Shown here piece after piece: positions 25,389 to 33,384 of a stretch of 64,000 nt of DNA; position 1 is the first letter of the stretch, and the number at the start of each line of letters is the position of its first letter. This stretch comes from Curtobacterium sp. 9128 (GTDB lineage: Bacteria; Actinomycetota; Actinomycetes; Actinomycetales; Microbacteriaceae). Under the pieces are notes generated by a model. That model made no database searches, had not been told where the DNA came from, and was given only the letters and a program-made list of their open reading frames with translations. A program made the translations under genes and the position numbers. The stretch spans positions 1,798,001 to 1,862,000 of the forward strand of contig NZ_LT576451.1 in the NCBI RefSeq assembly GCF_900086645.1, read 5' to 3'.

Positions 25389-25506
25389 TCGTCCACCGTA
25401 CCGGGCTCTTAGGCGGACCACAGGGTTCCTCGGGGAGCGGCGCAGCTGACGCCCGGTGTCCTCATCGTCACGGCCGCGAGCCTCGTGGTGACGGCGAGGA
25501 GGAACG

Positions 25507-25788
25507 ATGGACACCAGGGGCAGTGGGAAGCGGTCCGCACGGATCACGAGCGCGCTGGTCGGTGCCGGAGGGCTCGTGGTGGCGCTGGTCACCGGCGGCG
25601 GGCTGTGGCTCGGGCACACCGAGGCCGCGACGACCGGTGACACGAGCACGTCGACGTCGACCTCCACGGACACGGACACCGGGACGTCCACGGACACCGG
25701 GACGTCCGCCGGCACCGGGACGTCGTCCGACACGGGCGTCAGCCAGGGCACCACCGGCGGCACCGACGCGACGACGACGGGATCGTGA
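25507..25788 (+). CDS. Membrane-anchored Thr/Ser/Asp-rich peptide heading the ApbE operon
   Basis: The 93-residue protein has a basic start, one hydrophobic helix (about residues 13-35) and an entirely low-complexity tail of Thr, Ser, Asp and Gly, ending TGGTDATTTGS. ATG at 25507 has GGAGGAAC just upstream. Its TGA overlaps the apbE GTG (GTGA). In comparable actinobacterial operons the first gene encodes a secreted FMN_bind protein made of a TM helix, a Ser/Thr-rich linker and the FMN-binding domain; this protein looks like the first two parts only. No SGAT-type flavinylation motif is visible. It could be a truncated acceptor or a different component. Confidence 0.72.
   Translation: MDTRGSGKRSARITSALVGAGGLVVALVTGGGLWLGHTEAATTGDTSTSTSTSTDTDTGTSTDTGTSAGTGTSSDTGVSQGTTGGTDATTTGS
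25675..25728 (+). repeat. Three 18-bp tandem repeats inside the peptide gene
   Basis: GACACCGGGACGTCCACG-like units at 25675-25692, 25693-25710 and 25711-25728 encode repeated TDTGTS-like hexapeptides. The unit length is a multiple of three, so slippage would lengthen or shorten the tail without a frameshift. Confidence 0.7.
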
Positions 25789-26711
25789 CCGTGCGCGCCG
25801 TCACCTCGTGGGACGTCTGGACCACGACCGCCCGGGTCGTGCTCGACCACCGCGACCGCCGTCACCTCGCCGCAGCGGAGTCGTGCGTGCGCGAGGTCCT
25901 CGCCGCCGTCGACGACGCGTGCAGCCGCTTCCGATCCGACTCCGAGCTGCGCTCCCGTGCCGCGGAACTCGAACGCGGCGCCGTCGTCTCACCCCTGCTC
26001 GCGAGTCTCGTCCACCAGGCACTCGACGCCGCCGAGACCACGGGCGGCGACGTCGACCCGACGCTCGGGGCGCGCATGGTCGCACTCGGGTACGACGCAG
26101 CCTTCGCCGACGCCCCGCCGACCGACACCCCGACGGAGCTCGCCGCGGCGCTCGACGGGCGGCCGGCCTGGAAGCGCGTCCTGCTGTCCGGCACCTTCCT
26201 CCGGGTCCCGCACGGGGTGGTCCTCGACCTCGGCGCCACCGCGAAGGCCGCTGCTGCCGACATGGCCGCCGCGAGCGTCACCGCCCGGTTCGGCATCGGC
26301 GTGCTCGTCTCCCTCGGCGGGGACGTCGCCACCGCGGGTCCGGAACCGCACGGCGGATGGCAGGTGCTGGTGCAGGACCTCGACGACGACCCGACCGAAC
26401 GGGTCACCCTGTCGCCCGGGTGGTCGATCGCGACGTCGAGCACCCAGAAGCGCCGATGGGAGCAGGACGGGGACGCACGGCACCACATCCTGGACCCGCG
26501 GTGGGGGCTGCCGGCTGACCCGGTCTGGCGGAGCGTGACGGTCGTCGCACCGTCGTGCGTCCTCGCGAACACGTTCACCACCGCAGCGGTCGTCCGCGGT
26601 CACCGTGCTCCCGCGATGCTCCGGGCGCACGGCGTCGCAGCGAGACTGGTGGGGGCGAACGGAGACGTCGTGCGCCTCGGGGGATGGCCGGACGAACGGC
26701 AGGTCGCCTGA
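25785..26711 (+). CDS. apbE: FAD:protein FMN transferase
   Basis: The 308-residue ApbE enzyme transfers FMN from FAD onto a Thr or Ser of target proteins. All core motifs are present: GGDVDPTLGARMVALGY, VVLDLGATAKAAAADMAA, VSLGGDVATAGP and the metal/FAD-binding HHILDPRWGLPAD, followed by VTVVAPSCVLANTFTTAAVV. Many ApbEs are lipoproteins; this one has no signal peptide and may work in the cytosol. GTG at 25785 overlaps the upstream stop, and its own TGA overlaps the next ATG. No recognisable flavinylation target is encoded next to it. Confidence 0.9.
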   Translation: MTVRAVTSWDVWTTTARVVLDHRDRRHLAAAESCVREVLAAVDDACSRFRSDSELRSRAAELERGAVVSPLLASLVHQALDAAETTGGDVDPTLGARMVALGYDAAFADAPPTDTPTELAAALDGRPAWKRVLLSGTFLRVPHGVVLDLGATAKAAAADMAAASVTARFGIGVLVSLGGDVATAGPEPHGGWQVLVQDLDDDPTERVTLSPGWSIATSSTQKRRWEQDGDARHHILDPRWGLPADPVWRSVTVVAPSCVLANTFTTAAVVRGHRAPAMLRAHGVAARLVGANGDVVRLGGWPDERQVA

Positions 26712-27274
26712 TGGACACCGCGCTGTGGGTCCTCGGGCGAGGGATGGGCGTGGCGGCCGTCGTGCTGCTCTCCCTGACGGTCGTGCTCGGCATCGTCACG
26801 CGTGGCGGCCGTCCGCTCCGGGGCCTCCCGCGCTTCGCCGTCCAGCTCGTGCACCGGGACGTCGCCCTCGCCGCGACGCTCTTCGTCGTCGTGCACGTGG
26901 TGACGCTGCTCCTCGACACCGAGGCCGAACTGCGGCTGGTCGACACGGTCGTGCCGTTCGTCGGCACCTACCGCTGGTTCTGGCTCGGGCTCGGCACGCT
27001 CGCGGTGGACCTGCTCGTCGTCCTCGTCGTCACCGCGTTGCTCCGGCGGGTGATCGGCCCGCGGGTGTTCCGCGTCGTGCACTGGACGGCGTACGCGATG
27101 TGGCCGGTCGCGATGGCACACGCGATCGGCACCGGGACGGACGGGACCTCGGCGTGGTTCCTGGTCGTCGCCGGGGTCTGTGCGGCAGCAGTCACCGGTG
27201 CCGTCGTGTGGCGCTGCTCCGACCGGGTCACCGAACACCGCACGTTCCACCTCGAGAGGACGGCCCGACCATGA
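26711..27274 (+). CDS. Ferric reductase-like heme b membrane protein
   Basis: The 187-residue protein has about five hydrophobic helices and histidines placed as in ferric-reductase-like transmembrane domains: LVHRDVA, VVVHVVTLL and VHWTAYAMWPVAMAHAIG. These likely hold one or two b hemes for electron transfer across the membrane. It lacks the FAD/NAD(P)H domain of complete ferric reductases; the next two genes could supply that electron input. ATG at 26711 overlaps the apbE stop (TGATG), and its TGA overlaps the following ATG. Confidence 0.85.
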   Translation: MDTALWVLGRGMGVAAVVLLSLTVVLGIVTRGGRPLRGLPRFAVQLVHRDVALAATLFVVVHVVTLLLDTEAELRLVDTVVPFVGTYRWFWLGLGTLAVDLLVVLVVTALLRRVIGPRVFRVVHWTAYAMWPVAMAHAIGTGTDGTSAWFLVVAGVCAAAVTGAVVWRCSDRVTEHRTFHLERTARP

Positions 27275-28524
27275 TGACCACCACCGCGATCGCTCCACCA
27301 CTCGGCGTCCGAAGGCTCCTCGCAGCGCCAGGCCCCGCACTCGCCGACCACGTGCGGACACACGGCCCGATGCCGTCCGTGCGACCGGGCATCATCGACG
27401 AGCTCGGGCTCGCCGGCATCGACGGCCGTGGCGGAGCCGGGTTCCCGCTCGCGCGCAAGCTCGCTGCGAGTGTCGCCGCCGCGCGCACCGAGACGGCGGC
27501 CTCGGTCCACTCGCGCAGGCGCACACCCCTCGTGATCGGGAACGCCGCCGAGGGTGAGCCCGCGAGCCGGAAGGACGCCGTCCTGCTCGCGACGAGCCCG
27601 CACCTCGTGCTGGACGGACTCGTCGTCGCGGCGCTCGCCGTGGGGGCGACCGACGCGGTCCTGGCGACCGGCGCGGCGAACGCCGACGTCGTGCAGCGAG
27701 CACTCGCCGAGCGGCACGACGCAGTCGCGATCACGCTCCGGGTGCTCCCGCACACGTCGTTCGTGTCAGGCGAGGCCGCAGCGCTCGCGTCCGCCGTGGC
27801 CGGCGGTCCGGGGAAGCCGACCGACCGGGTCGTCCGGCTCGCCGAACGCGGCCCGAGCGGACGCCCGACGATCGTCTCGAACGTCGAGACCCTCGCGCAG
27901 GCCGCACTCGTCGCACGCTGGGGCGCGGCGTGGAACCGCTCGATCGGGACCGCGTCGGCACCCGGGACCCGTCTCGTGACCGTCAGCGACGTCCGCGACC
28001 CGGCCACGGCGGTGGTGCTCGAGGTGGCGGGCGGGACGGTGCTCGGGGAGGTGATCCGGGCCTCCAGGGCGGTTCCCGACCCCGCGCGGACGCGAGCCGT
28101 GCTGGTCGGCGGATGGGGCGGGACGTGGGTGCCGGCGGCCGCGCTCGACGCGACGCTCGATGCGGACGGACTGGGGCCGTGGGGTGCCTCGCCGGGTGCC
28201 GGCGTGGTGGCGGTGCTCGACGACGAGACATGCCCGGTTTCGGTCACGGCCCGCATCGCGGCGGCGCTCGCCGGGGCGTCTGCGGGACGGTGCGGGCCGT
28301 GCGTGAACGGGCTGCCGCGTCTGGCCGACGTGCTCGGGGCGCTGACCGCCGGTGCGCGTGGCGCTGACCTGGCGGGCGAGGTGCGTCGCCTGACCGGGCT
28401 CGTCGACGGGCGGGGTGCGTGTCACCACCCGGACGGTGTCGCACGGATGGTGCGGAGTGCGCTCAGCGTGTTCCATCAGGACGTGCAGGCACACCTCGGC
28501 GGCACCTGCGCGGTGCGGCGATGA
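27271..28524 (+). CDS. NuoF/RnfC-like flavin iron-sulfur oxidoreductase subunit
   Basis: The 417-residue protein resembles the NADH/FMN-binding subunit of complex I: GRGGAGFPLARKL (FMN site) and IGNAAEGEPASRKD (NADH region), then a SLBB-like segment (VGGWGGTWVPA). The C-terminal iron-sulfur region has Cys341 and Cys344 (RCGPC), Cys384 (GACHH) and Cys321 (ETCPV). The canonical CGxCxPC spacing is reduced, so the cluster may be altered or lost. I infer NAD(P)H oxidation feeding the adjacent ferredoxin or heme protein. ATG overlaps the upstream stop (ATGA) and the stop overlaps the ferredoxin ATG. Confidence 0.82.
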   Translation: MMTTTAIAPPLGVRRLLAAPGPALADHVRTHGPMPSVRPGIIDELGLAGIDGRGGAGFPLARKLAASVAAARTETAASVHSRRRTPLVIGNAAEGEPASRKDAVLLATSPHLVLDGLVVAALAVGATDAVLATGAANADVVQRALAERHDAVAITLRVLPHTSFVSGEAAALASAVAGGPGKPTDRVVRLAERGPSGRPTIVSNVETLAQAALVARWGAAWNRSIGTASAPGTRLVTVSDVRDPATAVVLEVAGGTVLGEVIRASRAVPDPARTRAVLVGGWGGTWVPAAALDATLDADGLGPWGASPGAGVVAVLDDETCPVSVTARIAAALAGASAGRCGPCVNGLPRLADVLGALTAGARGADLAGEVRRLTGLVDGRGACHHPDGVARMVRSALSVFHQDVQAHLGGTCAVRR

Positions 28525-28781
28525 ACGGCCGCGCCGGGGCGAGCCCCCGCGCCGGGGCGACGGCGCTGCACGTGGACTGGACGCGGTGCCGTGGGCGCGG
28601 GCTCTGCACGGAGCTCCTCACCGAGCGGTTGGACCGCGACGAGTGGGGCTTCCCGATCGCCCGTGACGGGGGTCAGACCCGCGACGTGCCGCTCGCCCCG
28701 TCGGACGTCGCTGCGGCACAGGACGCCGTGGCGATGTGCCCGGTGCAGGCGCTCCGACTCGTCAGTACCAGTGCGGGTTGA
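28521..28781 (+). CDS. Small ferredoxin, [3Fe-4S]-type cysteine pattern
   Basis: The 86-residue protein shows Cys23-x5-Cys29 in DWTRCRGRGLCTELL and Cys73 in MCPVQAL. This three-cysteine pattern fits [3Fe-4S] ferredoxins such as those serving P450s. It is the last gene of the operon and overlaps the NuoF-like gene by 4 bp. Its final 20 bp overlap the end of the convergent transglycosylase-like gene. Probable role: single-electron carrier between the NuoF-like subunit and the heme protein. Confidence 0.85.
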   Translation: MNGRAGASPRAGATALHVDWTRCRGRGLCTELLTERLDRDEWGFPIARDGGQTRDVPLAPSDVAAAQDAVAMCPVQALRLVSTSAG

Positions 28782-29925
28782 CGCTCATCTCGTGGTTCCA
28801 CGCGCCGCACGGGGTGCCGTAGCGACCCTTGATGTACGCCAGACCCCAGTTGATCTGCGTGTTCGCGTTGGTCCGCCAGTCGGCACCGGCGGCACCGAGC
28901 TTCGATGCGGGGAGTGCCTGGGGGATGCCGTACGCACCGCTCGAGGAGTTCAGGGCGTTCGCGCGCCAGCCGGACTCCTGCGTCCACAGGGAGACGAGGC
29001 AGCCGTACTGGTCGTCGCCCCAGCCGTAGTTGCCGAGGACGCTCCTGGCGTAGGCCTTCGCGGCTGCCGGGTCGACCGTGACGCCGGAGGTGCTCGGGTA
29101 CGAGGTGCCGGTCGACGGGGTGGTGGTGGCGGCCTCGGCGGCGGCCTGCGCTGCTGCCGCCTGCGCCGCTGCCTGGGCGGCGACGGCCTGGCCGACCTCG
29201 TACTGCTGCTCGGTGGCGGCGGTCGTGTCGTTCAGCGACGCGAGCTGCGCGTAGAGCTCGTTGCTGTGGTCCTTCGTTGAGGCGACGGCGGCGTCCGCCT
29301 TCTGCTCGGCGGTCTTCGCCGCGGCGGAGCGTTCCTCGGCCGCCTGTGCGAGCGACGCGCGCTCGTCCTCGGCCCGCTTCGCCTGGTCGTGCAGGGACGA
29401 CGCGGTCTTCGCCGCGACCGATGCCTCGTCCATCACACCGGCCCATGTGCTCGACAGCTGGTCCATCGCGCCGAGCTGGTAGAGCAGCTGGTCCGGGTTC
29501 TTCGCGGTCGCGATGCGCGTGGTCATCTGGTTCGTGGAACCGTCGCGGTACAGGTTCGCGGCGAGCTGGCCGGCCCGCGTCTGCGCGCGCGTCGCGGTCG
29601 CCGACGCTTCGTCGGCCTGGGACTGGAGGCTCGTGGCGGTCTGGGTGGCTTCGCTCAGGTCCGCCTCGGCCTTCGTCGCCTTCGCAGACGCGTCGAGCGC
29701 GGTCTGCGACTTGGCAGCGGCGTCCGCCTGCGCGGACTGCAGAGCTGCCTGGACCTTCTCGACCTCGGCCGCCTTGGCGTCCGCGTTCCCCTTCGCCTTC
29801 TGCACGTCCTGCCAGGTCGGGTAGTCCGTCGCGCTCGCGGGTGCAGCGGTCACGACGGGGGCGACGAGCGCACCGACGACCACGGCGGCCGCGACGAGTA
29901 CGCGTCTGGCAGGGGATCGACGCAT
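28762..29925 (-). CDS. Secreted coiled-coil protein with transglycosylase-like domain
   Basis: The 387-residue protein has a Sec signal peptide (MRRSPARRVLVAAAVVVGAL, cleavage near ASA-TD). A long Ala/Gln/Glu-rich coiled coil (about residues 40-240) and an Ala-rich then Thr/Ser linker follow. The C-terminal ~95-residue lysozyme-like domain contains CLVSLWTQESGWRANA, SGAYGIPQALP and QINWGLAYIKGRYG; the Glu of TQESGW would be catalytic. It probably cleaves or binds peptidoglycan. ATG at 29925 lies 6 nt after TAGCCT (29937-29932). It is convergent with, and overlaps, the ferredoxin gene by 20 bp. Confidence 0.87.
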   Translation of the reverse strand: MRRSPARRVLVAAAVVVGALVAPVVTAAPASATDYPTWQDVQKAKGNADAKAAEVEKVQAALQSAQADAAAKSQTALDASAKATKAEADLSEATQTATSLQSQADEASATATRAQTRAGQLAANLYRDGSTNQMTTRIATAKNPDQLLYQLGAMDQLSSTWAGVMDEASVAAKTASSLHDQAKRAEDERASLAQAAEERSAAAKTAEQKADAAVASTKDHSNELYAQLASLNDTTAATEQQYEVGQAVAAQAAAQAAAAQAAAEAATTTPSTGTSYPSTSGVTVDPAAAKAYARSVLGNYGWGDDQYGCLVSLWTQESGWRANALNSSSGAYGIPQALPASKLGAAGADWRTNANTQINWGLAYIKGRYGTPCGAWNHEMSVNPHWY

Positions 29926-29990
29926 GGACGCAGGCTATCGGGGACACGCCCGTTCGCCACGAGCCTCGCCGTCGATTCACCGCCGACTGC

Positions 29991-30203
29991 TAAAGTCGAG
30001 GCGTCCGGGGACCGTTTCCCGTGACGACACACAACATCGCACGCAGACCGGCACGAAGCTGGTCATCGGTGGTGGCATGCGGGCCGACTCCGTCCCGACT
30101 GCTTCTACTGCTGGCCAGGCATGCGTTCCGCGTCGTGGAGCGCACGTGCACGCGTGTGCCCGAGGCCGGGTCTGCTGCATCACAGACGCAAGGAGGCATC
30201 CTC
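29991..30203 (+). promoter_or_regulatory. pnp promoter and ~200-nt leader
   Basis: TAAAGT (29991-29996) is the best -10, placing transcription start near 30003 and leaving about 200 nt before pnp. Long leaders in front of pnp are sites of autoregulation in other bacteria. No clear gene is present in it. The open frame continuing upstream of pnp is likely chance, since the Shine-Dalgarno site and homology mark the start at 30204. Confidence 0.5.
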
Positions 30204-32471
30204 TTGGAGGGTCCCGAAATCAAGTTCGCTGAAGCGATCATCGACAATGGTCGCTACGGCACCAGGACGGTCCGGTTCGAGACCGGCCGTCTCGCGCAGC
30301 AGGCACAGGGTGCCGTCGCCGCGTACCTGGACGAAGAGACCATGCTGCTCTCGGCCACCAGCGCCGGCAAGCACCCGCGCGAGGGCTTCGACTTCTTCCC
30401 GCTGACGGTCGACGTCGAAGAGCGCTCGTACGCCGCCGGCAAGATCCCCGGCTCGTTCTTCCGCCGCGAGGGCCGCCCCTCGACCGAGGCGATCCTGGTC
30501 TGCCGGCTCATCGACCGGCCGCTGCGCCCGTCGTTCGTCGACGGCCTCCGCAACGAGGTCCAGATCGTCATCACCGTCCTGAGCATCGCTCCTGACGAGT
30601 TCTACGACGCGCTCGCGATCAACGCGGCATCGGCGTCGACGCAGATCTCCGGTCTGCCGTTCTCCGGCCCCATCGCGGGTGTGCGCCTGGCGCTCATCGG
30701 CGACCAGTGGGTCGCGTTCCCGAAGGCGTCGCAGCTCGCCGAGGCCGTCTTCGACCTCACCGTCGCCGGCCGTGTCGTCACGGACGAGGCGGGCAACGAG
30801 GACGTCGCGATCATGATGGTCGAGGCCGAGGCCACCGAGCACAGCTGGGACCTCATCCAGGGCGGCGCCACCAAGCCCGACGAGGCCGTCGTCGCGCAGG
30901 GCCTCGAGGCGGCGAAGCCGTTCCTCAAGGTCCTGGTCGAGGCGCAGGCGAAGATGGCCGCGCAGTCGGCCAAGGAGATCCAGGACTACCCGGTCTTCCC
31001 GCCGTACGCCCCCGAGGTCTACGACGCGGTCGAGGCCATCGCCCTCTCCGAGCTCGGCGACGTCTACAAGATCGCCGGCAAGCTCGAGCGCCAGGACGCG
31101 GACGACGCCCTCAAGGCCCGCGTCAAGGAGGCCATCGCCGCCAAGGTGACGGCCGGTGAGCTCCCGGAGTCGGCCAACGGCCAGGTCAGCGGTGCCTACA
31201 AGTCGGTCACGAAGAAGGTCGTCCGCGGCCGCATCCTGACCGAGCAGGTCCGCATGGACGGTCGCGGCCTCGCCGACATCCGTCCGCTCGACGCCGAGGT
31301 CGCCGTGATCCCACGCGTCCACGGCTCGGCGATCTTCCAGCGCGGCGAGACGCAGATCCTCGGCGTCACCACGCTGAACATGCTCAAGATGGAGCAGCAG
31401 ATCGACTCGCTGTCGCCCGTCACGAAGAAGCGCTACCTGCACCACTACAACTTCCCGCCCTACTCGACCGGTGAGACGGGCCGCGTGGGTTCGCCGAAGC
31501 GTCGCGAGATCGGGCACGGCTTCCTCGCCGAGCGCGCCCTCGTGCCGGTGCTGCCGTCGCGCGAGGAGTTCCCCTACGCGATCCGTCAGGTGTCCGAGGC
31601 CCTCGGCTCCAACGGCTCGACGTCGATGGGCTCCGTTTGCGCCTCGACCCTGTCGCTCCTCAACGCCGGTGTGCCGCTCAAGGCCCCGGTCGCGGGCATC
31701 GCGATGGGCCTCGTCTCCGACACCGTCGACGGCCAGACCCGCTACGCGGCGCTGACCGACATCCTCGGTGCCGAGGACGCCCTCGGTGACATGGACTTCA
31801 AGGTCGCCGGCACCTCGGAGTTCGTCACCGCGATCCAGCTCGACACCAAGCTCGACGGCATCCCGTCGTCGGTGCTCGACGCCGCGCTGAAGCAGGCCAA
31901 GGAGGCCCGCTCGGCCATCCTCGGTGTCCTCACCGAGGCGATCGACGCCCCCGACGAGATGGCGGACACCGCGCCGCGTGTCATCTCCGTGCAGATCCCC
32001 GTCGACAAGATCGGCGAGCTGATCGGCCCGAAGGGCAAGACGATCAACGGGATCCAGGACGAGACCGGCGCCGACATCTCGATCGAGGACGACGGCACCG
32101 TGTACATCGGCGCCGTCGACGGTCCGTCGGCCGAGGCCGCTCGCGCCCAGGTCAACGCGATCGCGAACCCGACCAACCCGGAGATCGGGGACCAGTTCCT
32201 CGGCACCGTCGTGAAGATCGCCACGTTCGGCGCTTTCGTGTCGCTGCTCCCGGGCCGCGACGGTCTGCTCCACGTCTCCGAGGTGCGCAAGCTCGCCGGT
32301 GGCAAGCGTGTCGAGAACGTCGAGGATGTCCTCGGCGTCGGCCAGAAGATCCTGGTCGAGGTCACCAAGGTCGACGACCGCGGCAAGCTCTCGCTCGCGC
32401 CGGTCGTCGCCGAGGAGTCGGACACCGACAGCAGTGGTGCGCGCGAGGAGTCCACGGACGCCACCGTCTGA
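30204..32471 (+). CDS. pnp: Polyribonucleotide nucleotidyltransferase (PNPase)
   Basis: The 755-residue phosphorolytic 3'-5' exoribonuclease has two RNase PH domains separated by a helical domain, a KH domain ([19 protein letters not shown]) and an S1 domain ([20 protein letters not shown]). The active-site stretch with [20 protein letters not shown] and [16 protein letters not shown] is intact. The start is TTG at 30204, with AGGAGG 7 nt upstream. It degrades mRNA together with RNase J, encoded at 43139. A UUCG-loop terminator follows. Confidence 0.97.
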   Translation: MEGPEIKFAEAIIDNGRYGTRTVRFETGRLAQQAQGAVAAYLDEETMLLSATSAGKHPREGFDFFPLTVDVEERSYAAGKIPGSFFRREGRPSTEAILVCRLIDRPLRPSFVDGLRNEVQIVITVLSIAPDEFYDALAINAASASTQISGLPFSGPIAGVRLALIGDQWVAFPKASQLAEAVFDLTVAGRVVTDEAGNEDVAIMMVEAEATEHSWDLIQGGATKPDEAVVAQGLEAAKPFLKVLVEAQAKMAAQSAKEIQDYPVFPPYAPEVYDAVEAIALSELGDVYKIAGKLERQDADDALKARVKEAIAAKVTAGELPESANGQVSGAYKSVTKKVVRGRILTEQVRMDGRGLADIRPLDAEVAVIPRVHGSAIFQRGETQILGVTTLNMLKMEQQIDSLSPVTKKRYLHHYNFPPYSTGETGRVGSPKRREIGHGFLAERALVPVLPSREEFPYAIRQVSEALGSNGSTSMGSVCASTLSLLNAGVPLKAPVAGIAMGLVSDTVDGQTRYAALTDILGAEDALGDMDFKVAGTSEFVTAIQLDTKLDGIPSSVLDAALKQAKEARSAILGVLTEAIDAPDEMADTAPRVISVQIPVDKIGELIGPKGKTINGIQDETGADISIEDDGTVYIGAVDGPSAEAARAQVNAIANPTNPEIGDQFLGTVVKIATFGAFVSLLPGRDGLLHVSEVRKLAGGKRVENVEDVLGVGQKILVEVTKVDDRGKLSLAPVVAEESDTDSSGAREESTDATV

Positions 32472-32488
32472 TCCACTCCTGCACGCAG

Positions 32489-32520
32489 AACGGCCGTCGT
32501 CCTTCGGGACGGCGGCCGTT
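32489..32520 (+). terminator. Intrinsic terminator after pnp with TTCG tetraloop
   Basis: AACGGCCGTCGTCC, TTCG and GGACGGCGGCCGTT make a 14-bp stem with one mismatch, 17 bp after the pnp stop. The tetraloop is of the very stable UUCG class. Confidence 0.9.
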
Positions 32521-32557
32521 CCGCGTGTGCGGGGTGCGGCGGGCGGGGCACCGGCTG

Positions 32558-32688
32558 CCGACTCGGAACGACGAACTCGCTGTCGTACGACAGCGATCTT
32601 GTCGCTCCCGCGCGTCCGCAACAGTCCGCTGCCGCAACGAACGACAGAGTCGTTGTCGTACGACAGCGACGCTGTCGTTTCGAGTCGG
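32558..32688. repeat. 131-bp composite inverted repeat with GTCGTACGAC palindromes
   Basis: The ends CCGACTCGGAACGAC (32558-32572) and GTCGTTTCGAGTCGG (32674-32688) are inverted copies with one mismatch. Inside, TGTCGTACGACAGCGA-like palindromes occur near 32580 and 32654, together with further GACAGCG/CGCTGTC arms. No coding potential is seen. It resembles a non-coding palindromic element between pnp and the PEBP gene. Confidence 0.75.
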
Positions 32689-32740
32689 GACGGGCGGGGA
32701 CGGGGACGGGACGGGCGCGGGGACGGAGCCCGAGTCGGCG

Positions 32741-33268
32741 CTACTCCGCGGGGGTCTCCTGCGTGCCCATCAGCACGGCACGCGCGAGCAGGTGCTCCCG
32801 CAGCATGAACCCGACGACCGCGGGGGTCGCATCGACGGGGACCTCGAGCAGCGGGACGTCGAGCGCACTCAGCGTGAAGAAGTACCGGTGGGACCCGTGC
32901 CCGGCGGGAGGCGCGGCACCGAGGAACGTGTCCGACCCGAACTCGTTGTGCCGACGGAGTGCCGCAGCGGGCAACAGCGCGTCGTCCGTGCCGGCACCGG
33001 CAGGGAGCGACGTGACATCGGCCGGGATGTCCGACACACACCAGTGCCAGAAGCCCGAGCCCGTCGGCGCATCGGGGTCGTACACGGTGAGCACGTAGCT
33101 CTGCGTGTCCTCGGGGGCTCCCGACCACTCGAGGGCGGGGGAACGGTCCTCGCCACCGACGTCGCCGCCGCGCGCGGACGTCGGCAGCTCGTCACCGTCG
33201 GTGAAGTCGGGGCTGGTGAGGGTGAAGGTGGGCACCTCGGGGAGGCGCCAGAGCGGGTCGTTTGCCAT
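32741..33268 (-). CDS. YbhB/YbcL family PEBP-like protein
   Basis: The 175-residue protein is a phosphatidylethanolamine-binding protein homologue: VYDPDAPTGSGFWHWCVSDIP and PPAGHGSHRYFFTLSALD are the two ligand-site segments. Bacterial members are cytosolic, with unclear function. ATG at 33268 follows TTGCCT by 6 nt; the open frame continuing upstream is antisense shadow of other genes. A GACGGGAGGC-type hairpin lies upstream at 33309. Confidence 0.87.
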   Translation of the reverse strand: MANDPLWRLPEVPTFTLTSPDFTDGDELPTSARGGDVGGEDRSPALEWSGAPEDTQSYVLTVYDPDAPTGSGFWHWCVSDIPADVTSLPAGAGTDDALLPAAALRRHNEFGSDTFLGAAPPAGHGSHRYFFTLSALDVPLLEVPVDATPAVVGFMLREHLLARAVLMGTQETPAE

Positions 33269-33308
33269 GCACCCAGGCAACCACCCGTGCCATGGAGGCG
33301 ACCGGAGA

Positions 33309-33352
33309 CGGACGGAAGGCACGGTGCGAGCGGGCACCGTGCCTCCCGTCCG
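33309..33352 (-). terminator. Hairpin of the GACGGGAGGC family after the ferritin-like gene
   Basis: CGGACGGAAGGCACGGTGC and GCACCGTGCCTCCCGTCCG pair over 19 bp (one mismatch) around a 6-nt loop. It lies 33 bp beyond the stop of the ferritin-like gene on the minus strand and should end that transcript before the PEBP gene. Confidence 0.75.
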
Positions 33353-33384
33353 GGTCGTGGTCGCGTCCACGGCGACCAGACGGA

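Noticed and set aside
27271..28524. Complex I subunit NuoF
   Set aside because: No other nuo genes are nearby, the FeS motif is shortened, and the operon context is ApbE/ferric-reductase-like, so a stand-alone oxidoreductase subunit is more likely.
30021..30203. N-terminal extension of PNPase to an upstream GTG
   Set aside because: PNPase homologues start at [14 protein letters not shown] sits correctly before TTG 30204, and a -10 at 29991 explains this stretch as a leader.
30180..33128. A 982-codon minus-strand open frame opposite pnp
   Set aside because: It is the antisense shadow of a GC-rich gene: pnp on the plus strand has full homology and a proper start, and the shadow peptide has a biased Arg/Asp/Leu/Val composition and no domain.
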